Both the position numbers and the translations under genes were made by a program. Below, piece by piece: positions 8,989 to 16,940 of a stretch of 64,000 bases of DNA (positions are counted from its first letter, which is position 1; each line of letters opens with the position of its first letter). The notes under the pieces were generated by a model that worked only from the letters and a program-made list of their open reading frames with translations, ran no database searches and was not told the origin of the DNA. This DNA is from Betaproteobacteria bacterium (GTDB taxonomy: Bacteria > Pseudomonadota > Gammaproteobacteria > Burkholderiales > Rhodocyclaceae): assembly GCA_028065725.1 (NCBI GenBank), contig JAPTVL010000420.1:62001-126000 (forward strand), given 5' to 3'.

Positions 8989-9933
8989 TTACAGCGCCGC
9001 CGTCAGTTCCGGTACGACGGTGAACAGGTCGGCGACCAGGCCGTAATCGGCGACCTGGAAGATCGGCGCATCCGGATCCTTGTTGATCGCCACGATCACC
9101 TTGGAATCCTTCATGCCGGCCAGGTGCTGGATCGCCCCGGAAATGCCAATCGCGATGTAGAGCTGCGGCGCGACGATCTTGCCGGTCTGGCCCACCTGGT
9201 AGTCGTTGGGCACGAAGCCGGCATCGACCGCGGCGCGCGAGGCGCCCAGCGCCGCGCCGAGCTTGTCGGCCAGGGGCTCCAGCACCTTGTGATAGTTCTC
9301 GCCGTTGCCCATGCCGCGCCCGCCGGAGACGATGATCTTCGCCGCGCCGAGTTCCGGCCGCGCCGACTTGGTCAGTTCGCGTCCCAGCAGTTTCGACTGG
9401 CCCAGATCGGCGCCGGCCGCCAGCGCCTCGACCGCGGCGCTGCCGCCTGAGTTCGCCGCGGCATCGAAGCCCGTGGTGCGCACCGTGATGACCTTGGTCG
9501 CATCGGACGACTTGACCGTCGCCAGCGCATTGCCGGCGTAGATCGGCCGCACGAAGGTATCGGCATCGACCACGCTGATGATTTCCGAAATCTGCGCCAC
9601 GTCGAGCAGCGCCGCCACGCGCGGCAGGGTGTTCTTGCCGTTGCTGGTGGCCGGGGCGATGATGTGGCTGTAGCCCGCCGCATTGGCGACGATCAGCGCG
9701 GCGAGGTTCTCCGCGGTCTGGTCGCCGTAATGGGCGGCGTCGGCGACGCGCACCTTGGCGACGCCGGCGACTTTCGACGCCTGTTCGGCGACGGCACCGC
9801 AGCTGGCGCCGGCGACGAGGATATGGATGTCCGTACCCAACTGCGCGCCGATCTTGGCAGCCGCGGTAACGGCGTTGAGAGTCGCCGCCTTGAGGACGGC
9901 GTTGTCGTGTTCTGCGATGACGAGGAGGCTCAT
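8989..9933 (-). CDS. etfA: Electron transfer flavoprotein alpha subunit
   Basis: A 314-residue FAD-binding subunit of the ETF heterodimer that accepts electrons from acyl-CoA dehydrogenases. The C-terminal FAD domain is clear: [12 protein letters not shown], then [38 protein letters not shown] and [16 protein letters not shown]. The start ATG overlaps the etfB stop as ATGA, so the two subunits are translationally coupled. Electrons would go on to ETF-QO, whose gene lies at the left edge of the window. Confidence 0.97.
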   Translation of the reverse strand: MSLLVIAEHDNAVLKAATLNAVTAAAKIGAQLGTDIHILVAGASCGAVAEQASKVAGVAKVRVADAAHYGDQTAENLAALIVANAAGYSHIIAPATSNGKNTLPRVAALLDVAQISEIISVVDADTFVRPIYAGNALATVKSSDATKVITVRTTGFDAAANSGGSAAVEALAAGADLGQSKLLGRELTKSARPELGAAKIIVSGGRGMGNGENYHKVLEPLADKLGAALGASRAAVDAGFVPNDYQVGQTGKIVAPQLYIAIGISGAIQHLAGMKDSKVIVAINKDPDAPIFQVADYGLVADLFTVVPELTAAL

Positions 9934-10682
9934 GCGATCACCTTGGCTTCGTTCTTGAGTTTGTCGACCAGCGCGGCGACGTCGGCCACCTTGATGCCGG
10001 CGCTGCGCTTGGGCGGTTCGGTCACCGTGACGGTGGCCAGGCGCGGCGCTACGTCCACGCCGAGGTCGGCCGGCTTGATCACTTCCAGCGGCTTCTTCTT
10101 GGCCTTCATGATGTTGGGCAGCGTCGCGTAGCGCGGCTCGTTCAGGCGCAGGTCGGTGGTGACGATGGCCGGCAGGCTGATTTCGATGGTTTCCAGGCCG
10201 CCATCGACTTCGCGCGTCACGGTGGCCTTGCCGTCGCCGAGCACCACCTTGGAGGCAAAGGTGGCCTGCGACCAGCCCAGCAGTGCGGCCAGCATCTGGC
10301 CGGTCTGGTTGGAATCGTCGTCGATCGCCTGCTTGCCGAGGATGATCAGTTGCGGACCTTCCTTCTTCGCCACGGCGGCGAGCAGCTTGGCCACCGCCAG
10401 CGGCTGCAGTTCGACGTCGGTCTCGACGAGTATCGAGCGGTCGGCGCCGATCGCCATCGCGGTGCGCAGGGTTTCCTGGCAGGCGGCGAGGCCGCAGGAG
10501 ACGGCCACCACTTCGGTCGCCTTGCCGGCTTCCTTGAGCCGCATGGCTTCTTCGACCGCGATTTCGTCGAAGGGATTCATCGACATTTTCACATTCGCCA
10601 GATCGACACCAGTGCCGTCTGCCTTGACGCGAACCTTGACGTTGTAGTCAATCACGCGCTTGACCGGGACGAGGATTTTCAA
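9930..10682 (-). CDS. etfB: Electron transfer flavoprotein beta subunit
   Basis: A 250-residue AMP-binding partner of EtfA. It begins [19 protein letters not shown] and contains [16 protein letters not shown] and the C-terminal [24 protein letters not shown], all standard for EtfB. The start is taken as TTG at 10682, because AAGGAG lies eight bases upstream and the length then matches the family (about 249); the frame remains open further upstream, but that stretch has no family similarity. The promoter region is shared with the divergent tetR gene and contains inverted repeats (see operators). Confidence 0.96.
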   Translation of the reverse strand: MKILVPVKRVIDYNVKVRVKADGTGVDLANVKMSMNPFDEIAVEEAMRLKEAGKATEVVAVSCGLAACQETLRTAMAIGADRSILVETDVELQPLAVAKLLAAVAKKEGPQLIILGKQAIDDDSNQTGQMLAALLGWSQATFASKVVLGDGKATVTREVDGGLETIEISLPAIVTTDLRLNEPRYATLPNIMKAKKKPLEVIKPADLGVDVAPRLATVTVTEPPKRSAGIKVADVAALVDKLKNEAKVIA

Positions 10683-10745
10683 GCGGGTCTCCTTATGTTT
10701 GCCTGAACGGAACGAATCATTGTAGCGGCAATTCGGCGGCCGCCT

Positions 10746-10767
10746 TTCCATACGCAACGGTATGGAA
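10746..10767. promoter_or_regulatory. Perfect inverted repeat, candidate TetR operator 1
   Basis: TTCCATAC, six bases, GTATGGAA: a perfect 8+8 palindrome in the middle of the etfB/tetR divergent promoter region. Its arm is repeated 46 bases away at the tetR start (operator 2), with the same six-base spacer, which is the pattern expected for a TetR dimer site. Regulator identity is inferred from position. Confidence 0.75.
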
Positions 10768-10800
10768 TGTGAGATACTACTCCCGGCCAAACCGGAAAGT

Positions 10801-10820
10801 CAATACCCTACCGTATGGAA
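10801..10820. promoter_or_regulatory. Imperfect inverted repeat overlapping tetR start codon, candidate TetR operator 2
   Basis: CAATAC, six bases, GTATGGAA. The right arm is identical to that of operator 1; the left arm matches in ATAC. The tetR ATG (10815-10817) lies inside the right arm, so binding here would block tetR transcription or initiation directly. This is consistent with autoregulation. Confidence 0.65.
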
Positions 10821-11390
10821 ACAAGAGCTGCCAAACCTTCCCGCACCGCGCTGGACCGCGACGCCTGGATCAAGGGCGCGATCGCCATCCTGGCCGAGCA
10901 CGGCGCCGAGCGCCTGCGCGTGGAAGTCCTGGCCAAGCGCCTGGGCGTGACCAAGGGCAGCTTCTACTGGCACTTCAAGGACCGCCGCGACCTGCAGGAC
11001 GCGGTGCTGGACTTCTGGAAGGAAGGCCGCATCCGCGACATCCGCAAGCAGACCCAGGCCCAGCCCGGCGGCGAGGCCGCCGCCCTGCTCCACACCATCG
11101 AGGTCTATGCCTCGGCGCGCAACCGCAAGGGCATCGCCATCGAAGCCGCCGTGCGCGACTGGGCGCGCCGCGACCCGCAGGCGGTGGCCGTCGTCGAGGA
11201 AGTCGACGCCGAACGCCTGGCCTGCTCCTGCCGCCTGTTCCTCGCCTGCGGCATCGAGCAGGAAGAAGCCCAGGCGCGCAGCCTGCTGCTCTATGCCTAT
11301 GTCTTCGGCGTCAGCCTGATGCGCTGCGGCGGATTCACCAGCAACATCGAATCGCTGAAAGCCTGGATCGCGGAGCGGATTGCGCGTTGA
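10815..11390 (+). CDS. TetR family transcriptional regulator of the etf/fatty-acid genes
   Basis: A 191-residue repressor. The N-terminal HTH (residues about 16-60) reads IKGAIAILAEHGAERLRVEVLAKRLGVTKGSFYWHFKDRRDL, the TetR pattern ending in YWHF; the C-terminal half is the variable ligand and dimerisation domain. The gene is divergent from etfB and has two candidate operators in front of it, one covering its own ATG. No Shine-Dalgarno is seen before the ATG, so the transcript may be leaderless. By analogy with other TetR regulators beside beta-oxidation genes the ligand may be an acyl-CoA; that is inference. Confidence 0.9.
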   Translation: METRAAKPSRTALDRDAWIKGAIAILAEHGAERLRVEVLAKRLGVTKGSFYWHFKDRRDLQDAVLDFWKEGRIRDIRKQTQAQPGGEAAALLHTIEVYASARNRKGIAIEAAVRDWARRDPQAVAVVEEVDAERLACSCRLFLACGIEQEEAQARSLLLYAYVFGVSLMRCGGFTSNIESLKAWIAERIAR

Positions 11391-11413
11391 GCGGGGAGAC
11401 CGCGTGGTGCAAG

Positions 11414-11435
11414 AGTCGGTGCTGGCGGGACGGCA
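11414..11435 (+). repeat. Dispersed 22-bp repeat, copy 2
   Basis: Matches AGTCGGCGCYGGC-N3-ACGGYG with two differences (T at base 7, A at the last base) and is preceded by CAAG as in other copies. It lies in non-coding DNA 23 bases after the tetR stop. Confidence 0.65.
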
Positions 11436-11576
11436 GTTTCTCGGCCCTAGCGGAAAATGGCTCAGTTTGGATTAGCTACGGCTCTGTGCCAATGACGGCC
11501 CTAATTAGCCTAGGGTAGCAAATGCTTAGCGTGAAGGTGAGCCGCACCGCAGCGAGGTCGCGCCTGGACTCGCCGG

Positions 11577-12380
11577 TTAGGACTCATGGCGACCGGGGCG
11601 CCAACGAGCGTTCGGACCGGTGATAAGGCGATTGAGAGCCCAAGTGGCACCGGTCACCTGGTCATGTGCCATGAGGCTTGGCGGATACCACTCAATTGGA
11701 TGAGTTGCGCCCGGCCACAGTTGTCGAAACAAATGCTCGTTCAATGTCATCTTGAGTCGATCTCGGCTATCGCTGTAGTAGCAAGTCACGAACAACCTTC
11801 CTACGATAAACGAGGTTTGGGAGGTGTTTTTGGTGAGCCCGTCGGGTTCGGGCTCACTAGGCAAGGTGACGTTGGCGGTTTGGCGTAAGTACATGACAGG
11901 ATCGACGTCTTCTACCACAGCACCGGCAAGAATCGTCAAGCCGCTTGGAATCATACGCGTAGCCCGGAATGCCCTTTTTTCAGAACTTGCGATCACCACA
12001 TCATCAAACGCATGTTCCGAGACCATTACCTTTAGTGCGACCCATTGGGCAAAGAGCTCCTGCCCTTCTGGCAGGATAGAAAATCTCTGTCCATTGATCA
12101 TCGGGGTCAGCACGGACGCTGCTTCTTTTTCCAATTGGCTCATCCATGTGTTGTTGCACGCGCGACATACAACGCGAAACTTCTTTGTGAGGGGTGACCC
12201 GGGCCGATTCTTGAAAATGGGCGCCTCTACGCATTGACTATTGGCAAGGACCACACGCGACTCAGTTCTATCGCGACTACTAAGGTTCGGGACCAGCGGA
12301 GCAATCCACTCGGACCAAAAATGCTCCTTACTGAGGCCTGCCCCTCCGCAGAAGATGCAGAACTTCTGCTTACGCACCAT
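11577..12380 (-). CDS. HNH-like zinc-finger protein, hypothetical
   Basis: A 267-residue protein whose N-terminus has CIFCGGAGLSKEHFWSEW, a zinc-finger CxxC followed by a conserved Lys-Glu-His, and a second CxxC in CRACNNTWMSQLEKEA (about residues 73-88). This arrangement is seen in uncharacterised HNH-endonuclease-like proteins of mobile or defence regions. The rest of the protein is unfamiliar. Base composition is visibly AT-richer than the surrounding metabolic genes, and the gene sits as an isolated block between tetR and a toxin-antitoxin pair, suggesting acquisition by transfer. Nuclease activity is not demonstrated; I see no full HNH triad that I could place with certainty. Confidence 0.6.
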   Translation of the reverse strand: MVRKQKFCIFCGGAGLSKEHFWSEWIAPLVPNLSSRDRTESRVVLANSQCVEAPIFKNRPGSPLTKKFRVVCRACNNTWMSQLEKEAASVLTPMINGQRFSILPEGQELFAQWVALKVMVSEHAFDDVVIASSEKRAFRATRMIPSGLTILAGAVVEDVDPVMYLRQTANVTLPSEPEPDGLTKNTSQTSFIVGRLFVTCYYSDSRDRLKMTLNEHLFRQLWPGATHPIEWYPPSLMAHDQVTGATWALNRLITGPNARWRPGRHES

Positions 12381-12617
12381 GAGTCCTAATCCGGATTGGA
12401 AGAAGCCTCGCGGCCCTTCCCTCCCACACCACTGGACGCACGGGTCACGTATCCGGCAGTTCGATGAGTTGAATTCCTACCGTGGCGCAAGCGCAGGGTA
12501 GTCCCAAGTTGATGAAGTAGCGCAATGGTAGCGCGAACGCCAATGCCGGTGTCTTCGACAATCACCATGGGCCGACTTGGTGGTGCTCCAGTCACGCTGA
12601 AAGTGACACTAATGTGC

Positions 12618-12630
12618 TACAATGATTGTA
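12618..12630. promoter_or_regulatory. Palindrome TACAAT-g-ATTGTA upstream of ParD-like gene
   Basis: A perfect 6+1+6 palindrome 28 bases before the antitoxin ATG. The left arm, TACAAT, also resembles a -10 element. A site of this form in front of a ribbon-helix-helix antitoxin is the expected place for autorepression by the antitoxin or the toxin-antitoxin complex; binding is inferred. Confidence 0.55.
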
Positions 12631-12658
12631 TATCCTGACTCTCTTCGTGGAGACGCTG

Positions 12659-12943
12659 ATGAGTACGACAACCATACGCATGTCGGAAGACCTGAAAGCC
12701 CGGGTGGCGGCCGCCGCTAAACAATCCGGCATGACGCCGCACGGCTTCATGCTTGATGCCATTGCGGAAAAAGCCGAGCAGGCGGAACTTCGCGCCGATT
12801 TCGATACGGTTGCGGAGGAGCGCTATGCCCGCATCGTCGACTCCGGCAAAACGATTTCCTGGGAGGAAATGCGCCATTACCTGGAGCAGCGCCTTGCCGG
12901 CAAGTCCGTCAAGCGCCCGGTCGCCCGCAAGTTGGCACGCTGA
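12659..12943 (+). CDS. Ribbon-helix-helix (CopG/ParD-like) antitoxin
   Basis: A 94-residue protein starting MSTTTIRMSEDLKARVAAAAKQSGMTPHGFMLDAI, an RHH DNA-binding motif (beta strand TTTIRMSEDLK, then two helices). The C-terminal half is charged and probably wraps the toxin. ATG at 12659 is chosen because GGAG lies seven bases upstream; an in-frame ATG 33 bases earlier has no RBS and falls after the palindrome. The next gene, 12 bases downstream, is a ParE/RelE toxin, so this is the antitoxin of a type II pair. Confidence 0.85.
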   Translation: MSTTTIRMSEDLKARVAAAAKQSGMTPHGFMLDAIAEKAEQAELRADFDTVAEERYARIVDSGKTISWEEMRHYLEQRLAGKSVKRPVARKLAR

Positions 12944-12955
12944 GCTCGCGTCGGG

Positions 12956-13273
12956 ATGTCGCGCATCGAACTGGCGCCGGAACTTGGGGAAGATTTCGAC
13001 CGCATCCTCGACCACCTTGCCCACTACCAGGTTGAAAACCCCGGCTTGCGCATTCGGGAAATCATCAATGCGCTGGACGTGCTGGAACACAACCCGAGAA
13101 TCGGCCGCCCCGTCGCCAAGGGCAAGCGGGAACTGGTGATCGGGAGGCGGGCGCACGGCTATATCGCCCTGTATCGCTACATTGCCGAAATCGACACGGT
13201 GTTCGTTCTTGCTCTACGCAGCCAGCGTGAGGCAGGCTATGCGGAGCGAGGCCAGGGCGGCAAGGCGCCATAG
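12956..13273 (+). CDS. ParE/RelE family toxin
   Basis: A 105-residue protein with the ParE pattern: IELAPELGEDFDRILDHLAHY at the N-terminus, ALDVLEHNPRIGRPV in the middle, and REL..GRRAHGYIALYRYIAEIDTVFVLALRSQREAGY at the C-terminus. ParE toxins poison DNA gyrase, whereas RelE toxins cut mRNA; the sequence looks closer to ParE, but the target cannot be decided here. It is 12 bases downstream of the RHH antitoxin and convergent with the thiolase gene. Confidence 0.87.
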   Translation: MSRIELAPELGEDFDRILDHLAHYQVENPGLRIREIINALDVLEHNPRIGRPVAKGKRELVIGRRAHGYIALYRYIAEIDTVFVLALRSQREAGYAERGQGGKAP

Positions 13274-13279
13274 CACGCA

Positions 13280-13305
13280 CTGCCGCACCGAACCCGGCGC
13301 GGCAG
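13280..13305. terminator. Bidirectional hairpin between parE-like toxin and thiolase gene
   Basis: CTGCCGC pairs with GCGGCAG, extended inward by CCG/CGG after one mismatch, with a four-base loop. It sits in the 50-base convergent gap. No T run follows on either strand, so termination efficiency is uncertain. Confidence 0.45.
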
Positions 13306-13323
13306 CCGCTTGTCGCCAGCCGA

Positions 13324-14520
13324 CTACATGCGCTCGAAAATACCCGCCGCGCCCATGCCGGTGCCGACGCACATGGTCACCATGCCGTACTTGAGATTGC
13401 GACGGCGCAGTGCATGCACCGTGGTTGCGGCGCGGATCGCGCCGGTGGCGCCGAGCGGGTGGCCCAGCGCGATGGCGCCGCCGATCGGATTGACCTTGGC
13501 CGGATCGAGGCCGAGGTCCTTGATCACCGCCAGCGACTGCGCGGCGAAGGCCTCGTTGAGTTCAATCCAGTCGAGCTGGTCCTGGGTGATGCCGGCCGCG
13601 CGGCAGGCGACCGGGATCGCTTCCTTGGGGCCGATGCCCATGATCTCGGGCGGCACGCCGCGCACGGCGAAAGAGACGAAGCGCGCCAGCGGCGTCAGGT
13701 TGAACTGCTTGAGGATCTTCTCGCTGACCAGGATCAGCGCACCGGCGCCGTCGGAGGTCTGAGAACTGTTGCCGGCGGTCACCGAGCCCTTGGCGGCGAA
13801 TACCGGCTTCAGTTTGGCCAGCGCGGCCAGGTTGGAATCGGCGCGTGCGCCTTCGTCGCGATTGACGGTGCGCTTCTTCAGTTCGACTTCGCCGCTGGCG
13901 AGGTTCGGCACGCGATCGACGATCTCGACCGCGGTCGTCTCGTTGTCGAACTCGCCTGCCTGCTGGCCGGCGATGGCGCGCTGGTGGGATTGCAGCGCGA
14001 ATTCGTCCTGCATTTCGCGCGTGATCTTCCACTGATTGGCCACCTTCTCGGCGGTGAGGCCCATGCCGTAGGCCATGCCGACGTTCTCGTCCTTGAACAC
14101 GCCCATGTTGATCGAGGGATGGTTGCCGCCCATCGGCACCATGGACATCGACTCGGCGCCGCCCGCGATCATGACGTCGGCCTGGCCGACGCGGATGCGG
14201 TCGGCGGCCATCGCCACGGCGGTTATCCCTGATGCGCAGAAGCGATTGACGGTGACGCCGCCCACGGTGTTTGGCAGGCCGGCCAGCAGCACGGCGTTGC
14301 GTGCCATGTTGAGCCCGGACTCGCCTTCGGGGAAGGAGCAGCCGACGATGGCGTCCTCGACCAGCTTCGGGTCGAGGCCGGGCACCTGCGCCATGGCGGA
14401 CTGGATCGCGTATACCAGCAGGTCGTCGGGACGGGTATTGCGGAACATGCCGCGCGGCGCCTTGCCGATCGGGGTGCGGGTGGCGGCAACGATGTAGGCG
14501 TCTTGAAGTTGTTTGCTCAT
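13324..14520 (-). CDS. fadA: Acetyl-CoA acyltransferase (3-ketoacyl-CoA thiolase)
   Basis: A 398-residue thiolase catalysing the last step of beta-oxidation. The nucleophile is Cys95 in VNRFCASGITAV; the other active-site residues are His354 in GHPLGATGA and Cys384 in CVGTGMGAAG. It is the last gene of an operon read leftward, with the fadB-type gene 20 bases upstream and an acyl-CoA dehydrogenase before that, giving all four beta-oxidation steps in three genes. The symbol is by function; thiolases that act in other pathways look similar. Confidence 0.93.
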   Translation of the reverse strand: MSKQLQDAYIVAATRTPIGKAPRGMFRNTRPDDLLVYAIQSAMAQVPGLDPKLVEDAIVGCSFPEGESGLNMARNAVLLAGLPNTVGGVTVNRFCASGITAVAMAADRIRVGQADVMIAGGAESMSMVPMGGNHPSINMGVFKDENVGMAYGMGLTAEKVANQWKITREMQDEFALQSHQRAIAGQQAGEFDNETTAVEIVDRVPNLASGEVELKKRTVNRDEGARADSNLAALAKLKPVFAAKGSVTAGNSSQTSDGAGALILVSEKILKQFNLTPLARFVSFAVRGVPPEIMGIGPKEAIPVACRAAGITQDQLDWIELNEAFAAQSLAVIKDLGLDPAKVNPIGGAIALGHPLGATGAIRAATTVHALRRRNLKYGMVTMCVGTGMGAAGIFERM

Positions 14521-14540
14521 TTCTGTTCTCCTCTTTGCGC

Positions 14541-16928
14541 TCAGTTACGCACGGGCTTGCCGGTCTGCATCATGCCCATGATGCGTTCCTGGGTCTTGGG
14601 ATGGTTCAGCAGTTCCATGAAGGCCTTGCGTTCCAGGTCGAGCAGCCACTGCTCGCTGACCAGGCTGCCCTGATCGACGTCGCCGCCGGCCACCACGGTG
14701 GCGATCATCTGCCCCAGCTTGAAGTCGTGCGCGGAGATGAAGCCGCCGTCGCGCATGTTCACCAACTGCATCATGATGGTGCCGATGGCATAACGGCCGG
14801 CGACCGGCACCAGCTTCTGCAGCGGCGGCCGGTAGCCGGCATCGAACATCGCGCGCGCCTCGACCTTGGCCACGTGCAGCAGCTCGTAGGGGTTGAAGAC
14901 GATCACGTCGTCGGGCTTGAGGAAGCCCATTTGCCGTGCCTCCAGCGCCGACTTTGAGACCGCGGCGGTGGCCGGGTTCATGAAGTTGTTCTTGAGGAAT
15001 TGCAGCAGGTCGTTGCCCTTGGCCTCGGCCGCCGTGCGGACGGCGGCTTCCTTGAGACCGCCGCCGGCCGGAATCAGGCCGACGCCGACCTCGACCAGGC
15101 CGATATAGGACTCGATCGAGGCGACGCGCTTTGCCGCATGCAGCATCAGCTCGCAGCCGCCGCCCAAGGCCAGGCCGGCCACCGCGGCGACCACCGGTAC
15201 ATTGGCGTATTTCATGGCCTGGAAGGCCTGCTGCAGCCTGGCGACTTCCGGGCCGATGGCCTTGACGCCGCCCGACATGAACAGCGGCAGCATGGCCTGC
15301 AGGTCGGCGCCGGCGGAGAAGGCGCCACCTTCGGCTGCATCGGCGCTCCAAATCACCAGGCCCTTGTAGTTGGCCTCGGCCTCGGCGATGGCCTTGCTCA
15401 AGCCGGCGATCACGCCCGGGCCGATGACATGCAGCTTGGTCTTGAGCGACAGGATCAGGACTTCGTCGCCCTGGTGCCAGATGCGCACCGAATCATCCTC
15501 GAAGAAAGTCGTACCCGCCTTGCTGCCGTCGGCCACGCCATCGCCCAGCAGGCTGGCGCGGAAGGCTTGGCGGCGATACACCGGCAGATCGGCGCGCGCC
15601 ACATTGGCCTTGCGTGCCGGCGACCAGGAGCCGTCAGCGCCATGAACTCCTGTGCGAGCGTCGAATACCCAGGCCGGCAGCGGCGCGGCACACAGCGCCT
15701 TGCCGGCCTCGATGTCTTCCTTGACCCAAGTCGCAACCTGCTGCCAGCCCGCGGCCTGCCAGGTCTCGAAGGGGCCGAGCTTCTGGCCGAAACCCCAGCG
15801 CATGGCGAAATCGATGTCGCGCGCATTGTCGGCGATGGCCTCCAGATGCACGGCGATGTAGTGGAAGGCGTCGCGGAAAATGGCCCAGAGGAATTGCGCC
15901 TGCGGATTGGTGGAGTCGCGCAGCGCCTTCATGCGCTTGGCCGGATCCTTTTCCTTGAGAATGCGCGCGACCAGTTCATCGGCCTTGCCGCCGCCCGCCA
16001 CATACTGGCCGGTGGCGAAATCCAGGCGCTGCACTTCCTTGCCGACCTTCTTGTAGAAGCCGGCGCCGCTCTTCTGGCCGAGGGCGCCCGCGGCGACGAG
16101 CTTGGTCAGCACCTCGGGCGTCTGGTAGATCGCCGCGAAAGGATCGTCGGGCAGCGTGTCCTGCATGGTCTTGATGACGTGGCCCATGGTGTCGAGGCCG
16201 ACCACGTCGGCGGTGCGGAAGGTGCCGGACTTGGCACGGCCCAGCTTGGCACCGGTCAGGTCATCGACGACGTCGCAGGACAGGCCGAACTTCTCGGCTT
16301 CGTGCATGGTCGCCATCATGCTGAACACGCCGACGCGGTTGGCGATGAAGTTGGGCGTGTCCTTGGCCCGCACCACGCCCTTGCCCAGCGTGGTGACGAG
16401 GAAGCCTTCGAGCTGGTCGAGAATCTCCGGCCGCGTCGCGGCGGTCGGGATCAGTTCGACCAGGTGCATGTAGCGCGGCGGATTGAAAAAATGCACGCCG
16501 CAGAAGCGCGCCTTCAGGTCTGCGTCGAAGCCGTCCGACAGTGCGGTGATCGACAGGCCCGAGGTATTCGAGGCGAAGATCGCATTCGGCGCGATGAAGG
16601 GGGCGACCTTCTTGTACAGGTCGTGCTTCCAGTCCATGCGCTCGGCGATGGCCTCGATGATCAGGTCGCAGCCCTTGAGTAGTTCGAGGTTGTCGTCGTA
16701 GTTGGCGACCTCGATGCAGGCGGCATCGTCCTTGTTACCCAGCGGCGCCGGGCTGAGCTTCTTGAGGCCTTCGATGGCCTTCAGGACGATGGAATTTTTT
16801 GCACCCTCCCTGGCCGGCAGGTCGAACAGCACCACGGGAACCTTGGCGTTGACGCAATGCGCGGCAATCTGCGCGCCCATGACGCCGGCGCCGAGGACGG
16901 CGACTTTCCTGACGATGAAATTGCTCAT
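14541..16928 (-). CDS. Fused 3-hydroxyacyl-CoA dehydrogenase / enoyl-CoA hydratase
   Basis: A 795-residue bifunctional enzyme. The N-terminus is the NAD-binding domain (VAVLGAGVMGAQIAAHCV, residues about 8-25, with D36 of LFDLPA after the second strand), followed by the dehydrogenase helical domain (GVHFFNPPRYMHLVELIP, about 142-159). The C-terminal 250 residues are crotonase-like (ALGGGCELMLHAAKRVAS, GLVEVGVGLIPAGGG). This order, dehydrogenase first and hydratase last, is the reverse of E. coli FadB and resembles FadN-type proteins. It lies 12 bases downstream of the acyl-CoA dehydrogenase and 20 bases upstream of the thiolase. Confidence 0.93.
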   Translation of the reverse strand: MSNFIVRKVAVLGAGVMGAQIAAHCVNAKVPVVLFDLPAREGAKNSIVLKAIEGLKKLSPAPLGNKDDAACIEVANYDDNLELLKGCDLIIEAIAERMDWKHDLYKKVAPFIAPNAIFASNTSGLSITALSDGFDADLKARFCGVHFFNPPRYMHLVELIPTAATRPEILDQLEGFLVTTLGKGVVRAKDTPNFIANRVGVFSMMATMHEAEKFGLSCDVVDDLTGAKLGRAKSGTFRTADVVGLDTMGHVIKTMQDTLPDDPFAAIYQTPEVLTKLVAAGALGQKSGAGFYKKVGKEVQRLDFATGQYVAGGGKADELVARILKEKDPAKRMKALRDSTNPQAQFLWAIFRDAFHYIAVHLEAIADNARDIDFAMRWGFGQKLGPFETWQAAGWQQVATWVKEDIEAGKALCAAPLPAWVFDARTGVHGADGSWSPARKANVARADLPVYRRQAFRASLLGDGVADGSKAGTTFFEDDSVRIWHQGDEVLILSLKTKLHVIGPGVIAGLSKAIAEAEANYKGLVIWSADAAEGGAFSAGADLQAMLPLFMSGGVKAIGPEVARLQQAFQAMKYANVPVVAAVAGLALGGGCELMLHAAKRVASIESYIGLVEVGVGLIPAGGGLKEAAVRTAAEAKGNDLLQFLKNNFMNPATAAVSKSALEARQMGFLKPDDVIVFNPYELLHVAKVEARAMFDAGYRPPLQKLVPVAGRYAIGTIMMQLVNMRDGGFISAHDFKLGQMIATVVAGGDVDQGSLVSEQWLLDLERKAFMELLNHPKTQERIMGMMQTGKPVRN

Positions 16929-16940
16929 GATGGTCCTTTG

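Noticed and set aside
6418..9450. A 1010-codon open frame on the plus strand
   Set aside because: It runs antisense through an acyl-CoA dehydrogenase, a permease and etfA, has low-complexity His/Arg/Gly-rich translation, and is a GC-rich shadow frame.
12510..12530. tRNA-like D-arm sequence (GTAGCGCAATGGTAGCGCG)
   Set aside because: No matching acceptor, anticodon or T arms can be folded around it, so it is not a tRNA or a clear integration-site remnant.
12386..12595. A 69-codon minus-strand frame upstream of the HNH-like gene
   Set aside because: No ribosome binding site, no recognisable family, and the region looks like inter-gene or remnant sequence; kept only as non-coding.
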